From Naganishia liquefaciens (taxonomy: Eukaryota; Basidiomycota; Tremellomycetes; Filobasidiales; Filobasidiaceae): 64,000 bases of DNA. The stretch covers positions 1-64,000 of the forward strand of contig BLZA01000046.1 of the NCBI GenBank assembly GCA_013423385.1, given 5' to 3'. A program made the translations under genes and the position numbers. Below the pieces are notes generated by a model that was not told the DNA's origin, searched no databases, and was given only the letters and a program-made list of their open reading frames with translations. Positions 19,575-31,240 of the stretch are shown piece after piece; positions within the stretch are counted from its first letter, which is position 1, and each line of letters opens with the position of its first letter.

Positions 19575-21185
19575 CGCGGCGAGGGTGGCGTTGGGACTCG
19601 TTTGTATTACATCTTCCGGCGCGCCCTCTTCAGGCCCTGGATGACCCCTACCATGATCTCTGATTCCGTGGGAGAGCCTGCGGCGTACCGAATAGAATAC
19701 CTCCTGAAGGTCGTCTAGACCGCCGTCAGATATTTCCCACGTCGGCGTTTCGTAATCCTTCCTTTTGAGCAGGTACTGTAATTTGAGCTTCGACCTTGGC
19801 TCAGCCTTGATCCAATCCGCCTCCAAGATAGCTTCAACCTCGTACCCAATGCCCCACACGACGTCTTCCCGCAGACTCTTTGGTACGTGTCTATTCTCAA
19901 ATCTCGATTGCGGCGGTACCGGCTCAAGCAGGTCAATGTGGAAAACATTGTGCATCTTCCACTTGCCGGCAATTCGATCCTGTACGCCCAGTCGGAGATC
20001 ATCTCGAGAACCTGGAATGGGTCGCAGTGTCGTGCATCGAGCTTCGGCAGCGGACGGTACGCGGTGATGTTCTTACTCTTCAGGAGCACCCGATCGCCTG
20101 TCACGAAGAGCGGCGGAGTATGGTGCTTGTCGTCGTAATACTTTGGCATTCGTTCGTTCTTGGGAGCGTGCCATTAATTCGCGACAATACTCATGGACCG
20201 CTATCATCTCCGCCGCCGCTCGTGGCCGGCAGGGGACATGCTCACCTGTTCCGGGATCGGACCTAGGGTGAAAGCCATAGTTCGCGAAGAACGGCGCCAC
20301 CCCTATCGCAGAGTTGATAGAGTTGTTCCTAGCAAACTCAGCGAGTGGTAAGAATCCTACCCACTCGTCCTGCATGTAACCAACGTAAAACCGAAGGTAC
20401 GACTCGGGTTCCTGGTTCACCCGCTCGGTCTTCCCGTCCGTTTGGGAGTGATACGCCGTGCTGGACCGGGTGTGGACTCCGAGTATCTTCGCGAACTCTT
20501 TCCAAAACGCAGCGACGAATGGTTGGCCCTCGATCTGTCAACACCGTCTTCAGGATGCCATGTTTACTGAACACCTGGTCAACGTAGGTCTGTGCCAGAC
20601 CCTCCGCCGTTATGGTGCTCCTTGCTGGGAGCTGCAGTGCCATCTTATAAGTCGGTCAACAACCACCAGTATTGCGTTGTGACCTTGGAATTCCGGTAGA
20701 GCCACTATAAAGTTCATGGTGATGTCATCCCACGGTCGCTCGAGGACTGGGAGGGCTTTGAGTACTTTATACGGGGCGTGGCGTTTCGGTTTGTTATGAG
20801 CGCATTCATGACAGCTCCAGACGAAGTCAGCGACATCGTCGTTCATCCTGGGCCAATAGTAGCCCTGGGCGATGAGTTCACGAGTCTTGCGCTGACCTGG
20901 GTGACCGACAGTGCCCGAGTCGTGGCGGTTCTCTAGGATCTTGAGGCTGAGATGGCTGAAGTTGGGTACGACGATGCGTTTGTCGTACAGCAGGAGAGCT
21001 GATGGAGAAAGGGTTACCTTGCTTGGTTCTCCAGGCCTTCCATCTTCCTCTTGCAGGAGACCGGCCTGGTCGTAGAGCTTTTTAAGCTCTGGATTCTCGT
21101 GGACTTCTTGCTTGAACTTCCCTTCTAACTCGCCATCACCAACTTGCGCCCGTCGAAATAAGAAGGGCTCGTCAACCTCCTTTCA
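19575..21185 (-). mobile_element. Ty3/gypsy chromovirus fragment (integrase and chromodomain)
   Basis: Minus-strand 3' part of a chromovirus pol. Parts: HHCC zinc region and start of integrase (about 20640-20990, with CHECAHNKPKRHAPYKVL and PWDDITMNFIVALP), integrase core (about 20300-20640, with KTVLTDRGPT), then a C-terminal region with DRVLLKSKNI and FHIDLLEP, and a chromodomain (about 19690-19850, YEVEAILEAD, KLQYLLKRKDYETPTWE). In chromoviruses the chromodomain guides integration to chromatin marks. No LTRs were found. It is broken, with several breaks, and truncated before RNase H. It separates the FDC1-like gene from the amine oxidase gene. Confidence 0.88.
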
Positions 21186-21191
21186 CCATCC

Positions 21192-21643
21192 TTGCGGAAG
21201 GAGAGAGTACTCGGTGGCGTGACACCCAACTTTCAAAAGCTTGCTCGTAATTATGCAGGCGACTGGATTAGTACAGATCCTGCCTCCAGAGAGCCCATGG
21301 CATTCGACACTTTGCTACCTCGGATGTCCCTCCAGCCGGGTGGTCCACGTTACGCCATGGACATTGAGGAAAAGTACGTCGAGTGGATGGATTGGTCGTT
21401 CTACATCACGTTCCCCGAGACACGGGTGTCCGCCTCTACAACATCGAGTTTAAAAACAACACGATCCTCTACGAGCTTGGCCTACAAGAAGCGATTGCGC
21501 ACTATGCTGGCAATGACTCTATCCAGTCTGGAACCGCCTATCTCGACAGCTACTATGGATTCGGTCCTTACGCCTTTGAGCTGGTTCCTGGGTATGACCT
21601 CTCTCTCTCTCTCTCACTCTCTCTCTCACTCTCTCTCTCTCTC

Positions 21644-21688
<45 letters not shown>

Positions 21689-22435
21689 CTCTCTCTCTCT
21701 CGCTCTCTCTCTCTCTCTTCCACATTCCTGGACACTAATTTCCATGCGGCGGAGAGGTCGGTTACGCACCGACAATCCAACTCCATCTTCGAGAAAAATG
21801 ATGGATACCCGATGCAAAGGCATTCTAGCAAACGCTACGTGTCGGCCACCGAGAACATCGCCCTTGAGCTGCGTTCTGTCTTCACGGTCGGCAACTATGA
21901 TTACTCATTCAGCTACATTTGGTATCAGGATCCCTCAATAGAGACCGTTGTCCGCGCCTCGGGGTACATACAAAGCGCATTTCCTGTCAAGAACGACGGT
22001 TACGGGCACAAGATCCACGACCAGCTTAGTGGTAGCATGCATGACCACGTCCCCATTTTCAAGGCGGACGTCGTCATTCTCGGCACGAGCAACAGTGTCG
22101 CTAAGCACAGCATCGTGGCCAAGGACGTCAAGTACCCATATCCAACACTACTCGCTCCACCGTGCAACTCGAGAGGTCCTACATGAAGACCGAGAATGAA
22201 GGAGAACTCGACTGGGAAGCGAACGGCCAGTCGATGATTTGTCAACAAGCAAACCACCAACAAGTATGGCGAGGAGTGTGGTTACCGCATCATGCCATTT
22301 CGTGGTGCTGCTGGTATGTACCTTACAATACAAAACTCTAGCAATCTGCTGAACTCGCAGGGCTTCGCGACCCTCCATCTTTCCGGATGGCAGGTGTCAG
22401 CTGTCACCGCAGCGAATGTTGGGGTGTACAGAGTG
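21192..22435 (+). pseudogene. Copper amine oxidase, damaged and truncated
   Basis: Fungal copper amine oxidase, which oxidises primary amines to aldehydes with copper and topaquinone. Seen: VEWMDWSFYITF, GVRLYNIEFKNNTILYELGL, QEAIAHYAGNDSIQS, AYLDSYYGFGPYAFELVPGY (with the catalytic-base Asp), GYPMQRHSS, FTVGNYDYSFSYIWY (NYDY holds the Tyr that becomes topaquinone, near 21895), VRASGYIQSAF, IHDQLSGSMHDHV and LTIQNSSNLLNS. Frame changes occur near 21420, 22150 and 22260. The N-terminal domains and the copper-binding His-x-His region at the C-terminus are absent. A CT microsatellite sits in frame after VPGYD. The 5' end abuts the chromovirus fragment. Confidence 0.9.
21599..21719 (+). repeat. 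CT microsatellite inside the amine oxidase frame
   Basis: About 120 bp of (CT)n with a few CA and CG interruptions. It replaces the short stretch between VPGYD and TFLDTNF, where family members have only a few residues. The open frame runs through it as about 40 Ser-Leu codons. No acceptor AG lies between the repeat and the resumed coding, so an intron is not supported. Confidence 0.95.
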
Positions 22436-23116
22436 TAACTTCTCAATGATTTCACAGTTGTAAGGGGCAAATGGGGTTCTCCTAGCCAAGCCAAAATGCG
22501 ATGCGGATTTATGCATCCAAAAGTATGTAATTGGGAGCAATGCAAGCTGGGATTCGCAGCTACTGTCGTGCCCTTGTCATTTGGATCCGCCGTGATCGTC
22601 TTGTCTCTCGGAATCAATCCACGTGTACGTGCCTCGTGGCCAGATGTCTCGGAAGCGACTCAAGCCCGTCGGTTCCTTCATATACCAGTCACCGTTGTAT
22701 ATGAGTAGAGGAGCGTAGTGGCGGTGAGATGGCTTGTAGGAATAACCGCTAGCTACACTACACAACTGGGGGGAACAACCCCTATCCACACTACGATGCG
22801 GGCCCGAACCATGTGCCGGCAAGGCTGACTAAGCAAGGTGGTCTGCATCCGCCGGTTCCCGGACTGCTCTAGACGTAAACAGCGTCTAGACCGTGGGCAG
22901 TTGATCTCGACCGTCCATCCGCTTCCGTTTGTGAGCAACTCGTGCGGGAACGTCATGGTAGGTTCCGCGCGAGGCTATGAGGCTGGATCTGGGGGTTGCT
23001 GATCTCCTGCAACACGTGTGCGCTCTGTTGCTCTGCGGCCTTAAGATGGTAGGGCTCTGGGATGAGTATCGTATCACTCAACGCACATACGTCTATCGAT
23101 GGGTCTAGCTGCGGCA
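22436..23116. other. Intergenic region upstream of the GH13 gene
   Basis: No gene is recognised. A short inverted repeat, GTAAACAGCGTCTAGAC near 22875 with CTCTAGACG just before it, is visible. The segment presumably carries the GH13 promoter near its right end, but no core element could be picked out. Confidence 0.4.
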
Positions 23117-25082
23117 ATGGCGAGTGAGTCTCTTTGGTTTTTCTGTTCTGGATTTCCGAGTGTTCTCGTCCATTGAACTGAAAGTTGTGCGGTACCTCAT
23201 ATGTCTGGTCATTGACATCCATTCGTCCCTGCCTACAGCAACCACAACTCCTTTTTCAATCGGAGCGATCCCATCCGGCACCGGTTCTAAGGTCCGCGTC
23301 TTCGCACCCAACGCCACCTCGCTCAGTGTGATCGGTCACTTCAATGACTGGAACGACAGCACCGCGATTCCTCTTACCCTCGACCCAGGTGGGAGCTGTT
23401 TCTGGGAAGGTGAAGTCGCTGGGCTCGTTCCTGGTTCGGAGTCGTCTCGTTACGAGCTGCTCCTGGGGTGGGGCACCGATGGCAGGTTCAATCGTCGTCT
23501 CGACCCCGCCGCACGCGACACCGACAGCTCGGACCGCAATAACACTCTCAACAAGTCACACGTGGTGGATTTGGACTACCCATGGTCAGAGTTCAAGACC
23601 CCTCTGTTCGATGACCTCATTATGTATCAGTGTCACATCGGCTCTTTTTGCGGTTACGGTGATGCCCTCGAGACGCCCAACCGAGTGGCAACTTTCGACC
23701 ACGTCCAGACGAAGCTCAACTACATCCGCGACCTTGGTTTCACCGCGATTGCCCTATTGCCCGTCCAAGAGTTCCGCTTCGATCGCTCCTGGGGGTACAA
23801 CCCTGCCTTTTACTTCGCTCTCGAGTCGGCATACGGACGTCCGGAGGACTTGCGCTCACTGGTCAACGCCTGCCACAAACGCGGTCTTGCTGTCATATTT
23901 GACGTAGTCTACAACCACGTCACTGGTGACCCCGACAGCTCGTTCAAAGAATTTGACGTGCGGGGCGATGGCACTGGAGACAGCTACCTTGGGACCCATG
24001 AGACATATCGTACCGACTGGGGAGGCATTGCACCAGCCTTCTGGCGAGAAGGTATTCGCGAGTTCTTTGTGGAGAATATGGGCATGTACCTGAAAGAGTA
24101 TCGAGGAGATGGTCTCCGCTTCGATTCGATCCGCACGATGGAGCGAACAACCGGGAAGGGGAACGACGGATGGGAGTTTATGCAGCACCTCACTTCCGAG
24201 GCCAAGCACAGATTTCCTGGCAAATACCTCATCGCCGAGCACCTTCCAGATGACGAATCCATCCTGATCTCTGGGGGGTTCCATGCTCAATGGGCTCTGG
24301 AGCCCTTTTACAGGATGGTCAGCGCGCTCCAGGGGAACGACCCAGTGGACAACATCGAGGCTCTGATCGGGAATTCGTTCGGCCCTCGCCGCAACTACCC
24401 TTATTCATGGAACACAGTCATCTACCTCTTGGGATCGCATGATGAGTGCGGAGACAACCACAATGGCCAGAAAGCGGGTTACCATCGCCATTATGTTGAG
24501 CGTTTCGGGGGCCGCGGAAACTGGTTCGCACGAGCGAAGTCCCGCATGGCCTGGTCCCTCAACGTCGCCATGAAGGGAACGCCAATGTTGTTCATGGGAA
24601 GCGAGTGCCACCTCGACGGGTATTGGCACGATGATAGTGACAACAAGGGCGACCACCGTTTCAACTGGAACATCGCTGGTGACGACAAGGGGATGTCTAT
24701 GCGCCACCTAGTACGAGCCGCCAATGATACTCGTCGAAGCCACTCTGCACTGCGAAATGGCCACCTCATGGTCACACACCGAGACCGGAGCGGTAGCGTC
24801 ATCGCTTTCAAACGCTGGAACGACGACGACGATGTCATCTTAGTCGTGGTCAACTGCAGTGACCAGACTTACGACAATCACACTTACGGTGTCGCCCCAG
24901 AACAGCGGGGACGATGGCAGCAGATTCTGTGTTCACAAGACGCTTCGTTTGGAGGATGGGAAGGTGCTGGAAACGCCTACTATGAACCAATCACTCAGGA
25001 CGATGGACATATCTACGTCAATGTCCCTGAATGGTCAGTGACAATGTTCCGCCTCACCTCAAGCTCACCATCAACCAGGTAG
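23117..25082 (+). CDS. GH13 alpha-glucan branching enzyme/amylase-like protein
   Basis: Start chosen at ATG 23117: a 7-base first exon (ATGGCGA), an intron at 23124-23238 (GTGAGT...CTACAG), then one long exon, giving MATTTTPFSIGAI and about 616 residues. The nominal longer frame upstream has no ATG. An N-terminal CBM48-like beta-sandwich (KVRVFAPNATSLSVIGHFND) precedes the GH13 barrel. All four GH13 regions are present: FDVVYNH, LRFDSIR (nucleophile Asp about 298), LIAEHL (acid/base Glu about 336) and GSHDE (Asp about 404). A C-terminal beta domain follows. No signal peptide is seen, so a cytosolic role in glycogen-type glucan metabolism is likely. It differs from the usual fungal Glc3 type and looks bacterial-like; transfer is an inference. 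It appears intact. Confidence 0.9.
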
Positions 25083-26829
25083 CGGCTGTGACATGGATGC
25101 GAATGATTTCTATCGGTAGAGTAGGTAGTATGCCACTCCCAATTTCGCCCCAATGGATTGATAATGGCTATCGACTCGATATCGTGACGAGCCTGCAAAT
25201 TCGCGAGATTATCACTTGCGGGCGATGCGAGGACATGGGTTGTCATGGCAGCGACTTACTTCGGGTACGGAGTAATAAATCAAGGACCCTCTTCTATTTG
25301 TTCGGCTAGGCTCTGCAGTACAAAAGGCGATTGTTCCCGCCGCAGCTGAGCCTGCGGGCTGCCAAATGTCGATACCGATGTACAAGGTGCACTTTTGCTC
25401 CAACACAAATTCCTTGTTCATTGGCTGAGGGAGACCCCCTTTTCGCTCTGCCGTCCAACATCAGCTTGTTTTCTTGCTCTGTCGGAACCGGCTCCGAGGG
25501 CTGCTGACGTGCGGCTTACGTGCAGTCCGCTCACGCCCCCCACGGCCCACAATTCTTGTTTGTAGATTGACAGGGTACCACCCTCTTTGGCTTGTTTTCA
25601 GTGGAAGATCATTGTTCTCTCTCAAGGATCCGAGGACTTTCCAGCGGTCTTCCAGATGTACTGATGGTGCGGCCGGGATGTGCTTGGTCCTTGCTGCAAT
25701 GAGTATCCTGTGTTGGAATTGGCGGAATGTCGTTGGCACAGTCTGCGACGACCTAATAAAATATCTCTACCTGAAGGCGGCTGCAGCTGCAATGTCGATC
25801 CGGCAGAAAATGGAGAAACTTGTGGTGTTGCAGGTGTAATGTGCACGACCGACAGAGGTGTATGAGATGTTACCCCTTTGACGTCTTTTAAACTTCGCCC
25901 AGGTGCAGTCCGGATCTCTAATATGCAGAACTGTAGAAGGAACCATTGTGGAAGCAACCGGTTGTCCAACTAGCTCCGTTCCTAGCTCTTGGTCGTATCA
26001 ATTAATTACTTGACTCAGGTTACGAGCTATGTTGAGGTATACTCATGTATTTTTGATGGAGAGGAGAGCGAGACATCGAGTGGAAGATACACAAGGTTCG
26101 TACTGCCTGACATACTTGTTGGCGTTGGGCTGCTGGACAGGAGTTGAAGACAGGGTGCTTTGACTATGTGACTCTTGTTGGTTGTTTCAAGAGAAAGATA
26201 TGACGGGCAAGCGCTATATCATCACCTCTAAGGAAACGACAAAGCACTCAATAACAAATGTAGTACGGCAGCGTTTGCGAGAGTCGTGGGCAGCTTTTGG
26301 AGCTCAGATCCTACGCCCAACACGGAGCATTTGCGAGATGCGCAGGACGAGCACTCGTTAACATCAGCTATGCATACAGCGATGGCCAAGGGTACAACCG
26401 AGCTATACAATGCATAACTTGCCAAACCTTGACAGCTATCGCGCTATTGTCACAGAATTTAGAGAGACAGAAGAAACAACGGCCCTCAGGAACACTATCA
26501 CAATGAGGCTTAGAAAGATTGTGCTGATGTTTACAATGCACCGCAAAGCAACACGTAGCAAGAGACACTGGCATCCTCCCTGCAACGTCTGCATGGAAGG
26601 AAAGCAAGCACAAGGAATTCATTTGAATACTGAAGGTCTAGTCCCCGCTAGTGCTCAGGCACAATGAATACACCAGACATACATACATCTCTGAAAGTGA
26701 GTTCAGCAGAAACCCTGCCAAATGTTACGACCGAGCCCTGGTGAGGATGGGTTGATATCTTGGTGTGCTAGGGCACAAACATGCCGAAATGAATGGCATA
26801 ATCAATGTGATACTTGCACGTTCTTAAAA
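25083..26829. other. No secure gene; one cysteine-rich frame
   Basis: At 25680-25858 the plus strand reads a cysteine-rich stretch (LGPCCNEYP, GGCSCNVDPAENGETCG, VMCTTDRG) that could be a remnant of a small secreted protein, but no signal peptide lies in the same frame. The rest holds short unrelated frames. The right edge meets a Copia relic. Confidence 0.4.
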
Positions 26830-29290
26830 TCCAGGTGTCTGGGAGTAGCGCTTTGCGACTAATCGTGCTTTGTACTTGATGATATTGCCTTCGGCATCAC
26901 GCTTGATCTTCAGTACCCGTCTTGCACCGATTTAAGCTCGACCTTGTGGGCCTTTGACCTCTTGCCAAGTCTCCTTTATCTGCAGACTGCCAAGTTCCCT
27001 ATCCATTGCCGCTCCCACTGTTGTTGTTGACTGACCAGACAGCACATCTTGCACAGTGTTGGGTTCATCTATGTCGAATCCTGTAAAGAGCATCCAGCCC
27101 ATTTCCGACGCAAGTCACACAGTTCTTGCCATCGGACCTGTATAGATCATAAATAATGCTTCCCCAGCATTATTCCGAGCCGTCCTTGGTGGGGTACTTC
27201 GTCTCCCTTGCTCAACTGTAAACAAAGTTGGTGTAGATTCTGTTGGAAGTTCTTCCTCTTCAGGCTCGTATGCCCAGAACTGTCGCTTCTTTCGAGTTGT
27301 TCTTGTAGTTGCAATTTCAGGCACGTTGCTGCCAGATCCAGGAACGTCCACTAAGGTTCGAGCTGATGTTTCACAGATCGCCTATCATGTTCTTCCGAGA
27401 ATGGTGTTCCTGCGGAACGGGATCAATCTTTTTCTTCTTGCTTTTCATCGTCTAGATCTTGCGGACTTTCTCCTAAATCGGTTTGCCCCTCTTGCTGAAA
27501 TCTATCTGGACGATAGTTGGAAGCTTGCTGCGTTGCAGGAACAGTAGCTCCAGTAGCAACACGGACATCCCTTAATCTTACGAGTTTTCCGCTGCCTTCA
27601 ATACGCACAGTCCATCCACTGACATTATCTTCTTGTCTTAGGAAATCGTCCTTGAACGGCTTTTGTCGTTTCAAAGCTTGCTTTTGATCGTGTTTCCTTC
27701 CGAATATGTAAGAATCATAAGCTTCCAAAGCGTAGAATCGACGACAAATTTGGTTGCCTTCCAGTAAGTCTCTTCAAGGCTGAGATTCCGTCCGTGCCTG
27801 TTGGAATTTTCATGATGGTAACTGCCGCATATCTTGCCGCGCAGTCCCAATCTCCGTGACCTAGTCCAGCATCCACAATCATTGCACTTCTCATCTCTTC
27901 TGTTGTGCGCGTGAATCGTTCGATTGTGCCATTCAGTCCCGGTGTATATGGTGTTGTAAGTTGATGGATGATTCCTTTCTTGCGGTACCATTGCTCCGCT
28001 TCGCTCTTTACGAATTCCGTGCCATTATCTGCTCGAATGAAGCGTACCTTCTCGCCTAGTTGTCGTTCCACTTTGACGACGAAATCCTTGAGTGCTTCCA
28101 ATGCATGCTTCCGACCAACCATTGGAAGGATTCCACCCACATTCGAGAAGTCGTCAATCATCGCCAGAAAATGATCATTACCGCTGAGTGGTGGTGTGAA
28201 AGGTCCGGCGATGTCGGCATGAATAAGTTCACCATTGCTCTTTGCTCGAGTGGTTTTGCCACTCTTGGGCTATCTTGGCATCTTCTGTTGCTGACCGACA
28301 TCACAATCCGTGATTCTGAAGCGATCGGACTCGGCTGTCTCGCTGCTTATAGATAGCATTCCTTCTTTTGCAAGGTCAAGCAATTTCGGTCGCGCCTAAT
28401 CTTTGATGTTCAGCCTCCAAAGGTGTTCTTGACTTGGCTAGAGATCCAGCTAGCAGTGCTGTCGCTTGGCTATTGCCAAGACGGATCGTCCAGAGATCGC
28501 CCCGTCTCCGTATTGAGATTTGCTCTTTCTTGCGGGATAAAGAGCTTCCTGTTTCGGTTATATTAACCTTCCATCCATGTCGCATCATCCCGCTTGGAGA
28601 TAAAAGATTGACTCGCAATTCAGGGTCATAGTGAACGTCCGTGATTGTGAGCATGCGTCCGGAAGCCATCTTCACTTCCATCTCTCCTTTCTCCCTTGCA
28701 ATTATTGACATCTTTGATGCAGTAGATAAGGCGATTGCTTCGTTGAGCGATGAGATGTTGGTCAATGCTTGTCGCAACGGTGCCATATGATGGGTTGCTC
28801 CACTGTCGATGATCCACTTAATTTCGGTCGGTTTAATCGTGATGCGAAGTGCAGTTGGAACCCGAGTTACTGCTGCCATGGCAGTCATTCTCTATGTATT
28901 CTGTTGATCGAAAGCAGTGCTTGCCCATGCCACTGTATCTTTGCTTTGAGCGATCATTGCATCACCCTTATCTGACCTTGCATCTTCTCGCTGATAGCCC
29001 TTTGGCTTCGTCCGTCGAATCCTCTGCTTAAATCGCTCGAACTTCTTGCTGTTTGCATCAGTCTTGGAGTGCTCAACAATCTCGAGCGAAGTGTCCTGTC
29101 TTGTGACAGTTCCAGCACTCTTCATGTGCTACATTCCTCTTGCTGAAGTTCGATGTTTGTCATTTCTTCTTGGTCCTTGACAACACAGCAGAACCTGTTG
29201 CGTTTCCTGTTCTGTCAGACGCTTTCTATCGGCTGCTTCAAGGCTGTATTGTTTTGTGACTTCAAGCCATGTTTTCCTGACCCCTCCATT
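26830..29290 (-). mobile_element. Second Copia element relic, old and truncated
   Basis: Minus-strand remnant of a Copia element from a lineage different from the complete one. Parts: end of Gag with the CCHC knuckle CWNCHKTGHFARDC (about 29090), protease (about 28640-28830, WIIDSGATHHM), integrase (about 27715-28165, with FIRADNGTEF and GLNGTIERF), a linker with FKDDFLRQEDN, and the first part of reverse transcriptase (about 26850-27000, GNIIKYKARLVAKRYSQ). It ends inside reverse transcriptase; neither LTR is present. Several breaks are apparent and it looks old. Its right edge abuts a subtilisin-like gene fragment. Confidence 0.88.
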
Positions 29291-29299
29291 GCGATAAGG

Positions 29300-29785
29300 A
29301 ACAATCGTGCATCGCCATCTACAGCTCTCGTCAAAGTGACGCTCACCAACGGTGCGGTGCGCCTCTCGACCGAGCCAGAGACGCCCAAACTCGCCTCCGG
29401 CTTGGGTCGGGTCAATCTCGAAAGATCTATCAAACCTTCAGGAAATTCCGAGGTGGCCAAAGCTTCGGGTCTCCTTGAAGGACGACCCTTGAGAACTGGA
29501 GGGGCGGCAGACATTTCCGTGATGATTCCAGGTAATATGGCTCCTTTCAAGGTCACCTTGGTCTAGACGGATCTCTCGTAAGCTGCTACTCAGCGACCTT
29601 GATCTCATTGTCAGCGCTGGTGGCGAGGAACGGCATGGTAATGTCAAGGATGGCAGCAAGGTATATGATCGAGTGAACAATGTGGAGCAGGTTACCTGGG
29701 AGAACCCGTCAGTTGGAGAGTTGAAGATCACAGTACGAGCGTACAATATCCATCGGATCCTTGGCAACTCGACTCAGGATTAAGC
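29300..29785 (+). pseudogene. Subtilisin-like (S8) protease, 3' fragment
   Basis: Plus-strand remnant of the C-terminal part of an S8 serine protease: ALVKVTLTNGAVRL, LGRVNLERSI, ADISVMIPGN, APFKVTLVWTD, then SDLDLIVSAGGEE, RVNNVEQVTWENPSVGEL and ITVRAYNI. These match the helix after the catalytic Ser and the following beta-sandwich domain. The catalytic Asp, His and Ser region is missing, apparently lost where the Copia relic begins. The fragment changes frame near 29565, and a stop near 29781 precedes LVWKLFT. Nonfunctional. Confidence 0.75.
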
Positions 29786-30060
29786 CCTGGTTTGGAAGCT
29801 TTTCACTTGAGTAAGTAGACGCCTTCTATCTTGCGAGGACGAAACACTGACATGACTGAATGATGCTAACGTCTTGTTCTCTATTCAGTATGCCGTCAGT
29901 TGACCTGTATTGATACGTTGTTATCTCGCCAATTATCGTAAACAAAGCAGACAGATAGCAGTATGTATTTATATTCGGTATGTCGTGAGTTGGGTACGTA
30001 TTGGAATCGTGAAATTGTAACTGTAAACAAGCAGCCGGCTCCACAGTAATTATGTATGAT
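29786..30060. other. Short intergenic stretch
   Basis: No coding sequence is recognised between the protease fragment and the first cassette copy. It contains a short doubled motif, TATGCCGTCAGTTG near 29890 and TATGTCGTGAGTTG near 29980, about 90 bp apart. Confidence 0.35.
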
Positions 30061-30272
30061 TGGGGATTTCGCGCATGAAGACGGAAGTCGAATCGATTCG
30101 CCAAAAGAAAGACAGCTTGAAGGGCATGGTGGGTACATTGTTGGGCGGTATACCTTTCTATGTGTTCACTGCCCTGATCGCTGATGGTGATACCCTTTTT
30201 TTGTCTGATAACCGGTTCTTGGCACCAAAGGCAGAGACCACTATGGAAGTGCAAGTCGTCAAAGCTCGATAA
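30061..30272 (+). pseudogene. 3' end of unknown cassette gene, copy A
   Basis: Encodes KTEVESIRQKKDSLKGM and, further on, ETTMEVQVVKAR before the stop. This matches the last two exons of the fuller copy at 37731-39347 (EVELIRRKQDKFNDL and ETAVEVEVVKA). The upstream exons are absent, so copy A starts inside the gene. The downstream flank also aligns with copy C, including the SET-like gene. Confidence 0.6.
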
Positions 30273-30498
30273 CCATGTCATCGCTTTAATGCAATATAAG
30301 GTTTCCCTCTGTCTGTCTATCGATTTAGCAACATATGTTTATCATCACTTCTCGTCATACACCTTGTAGTCAGGTCTTCCGACATCACTCTGCATGCGGA
30401 GTAGGCGTGGAAATTTGCCCTGGTTGAAAGACAGCCTGTTTTTTTCGCCGCGTGGACCATCATGAGGGGGATCGAACTTATCCAGGAAACCGTGTGAA

Positions 30499-30741
30499 GT
30501 GTTTATGTACTTATGCAGAGTTCTCTCTACTGTTCGCTGTTTTTGCTTCACGGCTCATCTTACACCGCGCACAGGATTCTTCATCATCGCGAACAAGTCC
30601 ATGGCGCAAGAACAACAGGTGTTCTACGGCCATCGCAATTTACTTACCCAGGTGAAGCTAGCTTTATTCCCATCACGAGCCTCTTTGGGGACGAAGTATG
30701 AGAGCCCCACGGTTACTCAGTTCCATGGTAAGCTTCGGTAG
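30499..30741 (+). other. Conserved frame of the repeated cassette, copy A
   Basis: Contains GFFIIANKSMAQEQQVFYG. The equivalent in copy C (39655-39720) reads FYIIANKDMTQEQYAF. Conservation of this stretch, while neighbours drift, suggests it was once coding. No known domain. Confidence 0.4.
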
Positions 30742-31240
30742 TACCCAACCTGTTGTGCTACTGACGGACCGACGAACTCTAAGCCGCATGTCTACGGTAT
30801 CCAGGTGAAACAGATGAGTCTCTTCCAAGGCATCAATGTCAGGCATGGATTTAGTTACTGGCTGAGCCCATACCACACTTCACAACTGCGTGAGGTTTGG
30901 CTCGTACGCCCGGCGCTTGGCGCTGGTCAAGAACGGGCACTGAAAGTAGAGGGATACCAAATCCATTGGAGCTGATTGATAGTCCTGCTTGGATTGCATT
31001 GAGCTTCATACAATACGGACTCTGCGACACAAGGATACAACACAAGGCAAAGCATCCAGTGAATGCTAGTCATCATTTAGGCCGGAATCAGAACCCGTAA
31101 AGACACGTTCGTCTGTCTCCGTCTTCCCGTCATGACATAATCTTTCAGAAGGAGCTAAATGACCATCAACAGTAAAGGACCCGCCAGTCTGATCCCAGCA
31201 ATGCCAGCATTCTAATCGGCAACATACTCGGCGTTCGGCT

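Noticed and set aside
21519-21831. Arg-Glu/Ser-Arg repeat proteins on the minus strand.
   Set aside because: They are the antisense reading of the CT microsatellite inside the amine oxidase gene.
22577-22822. An 81-codon minus-strand frame with YNGDWYMKEPTGLSRFRDIW.
   Set aside because: It looks protein-like but matches no family I know, has no neighbours in frame, and lies between a pseudogene and the GH13 promoter region.
23124-23238. An N-terminal extension of the GH13 protein starting MSLFGFSVLDFRVF.
   Set aside because: There is no ATG in that frame; GTGAGT and CTACAG mark an intron, and splicing to ATG 23117 gives a clean in-frame start.
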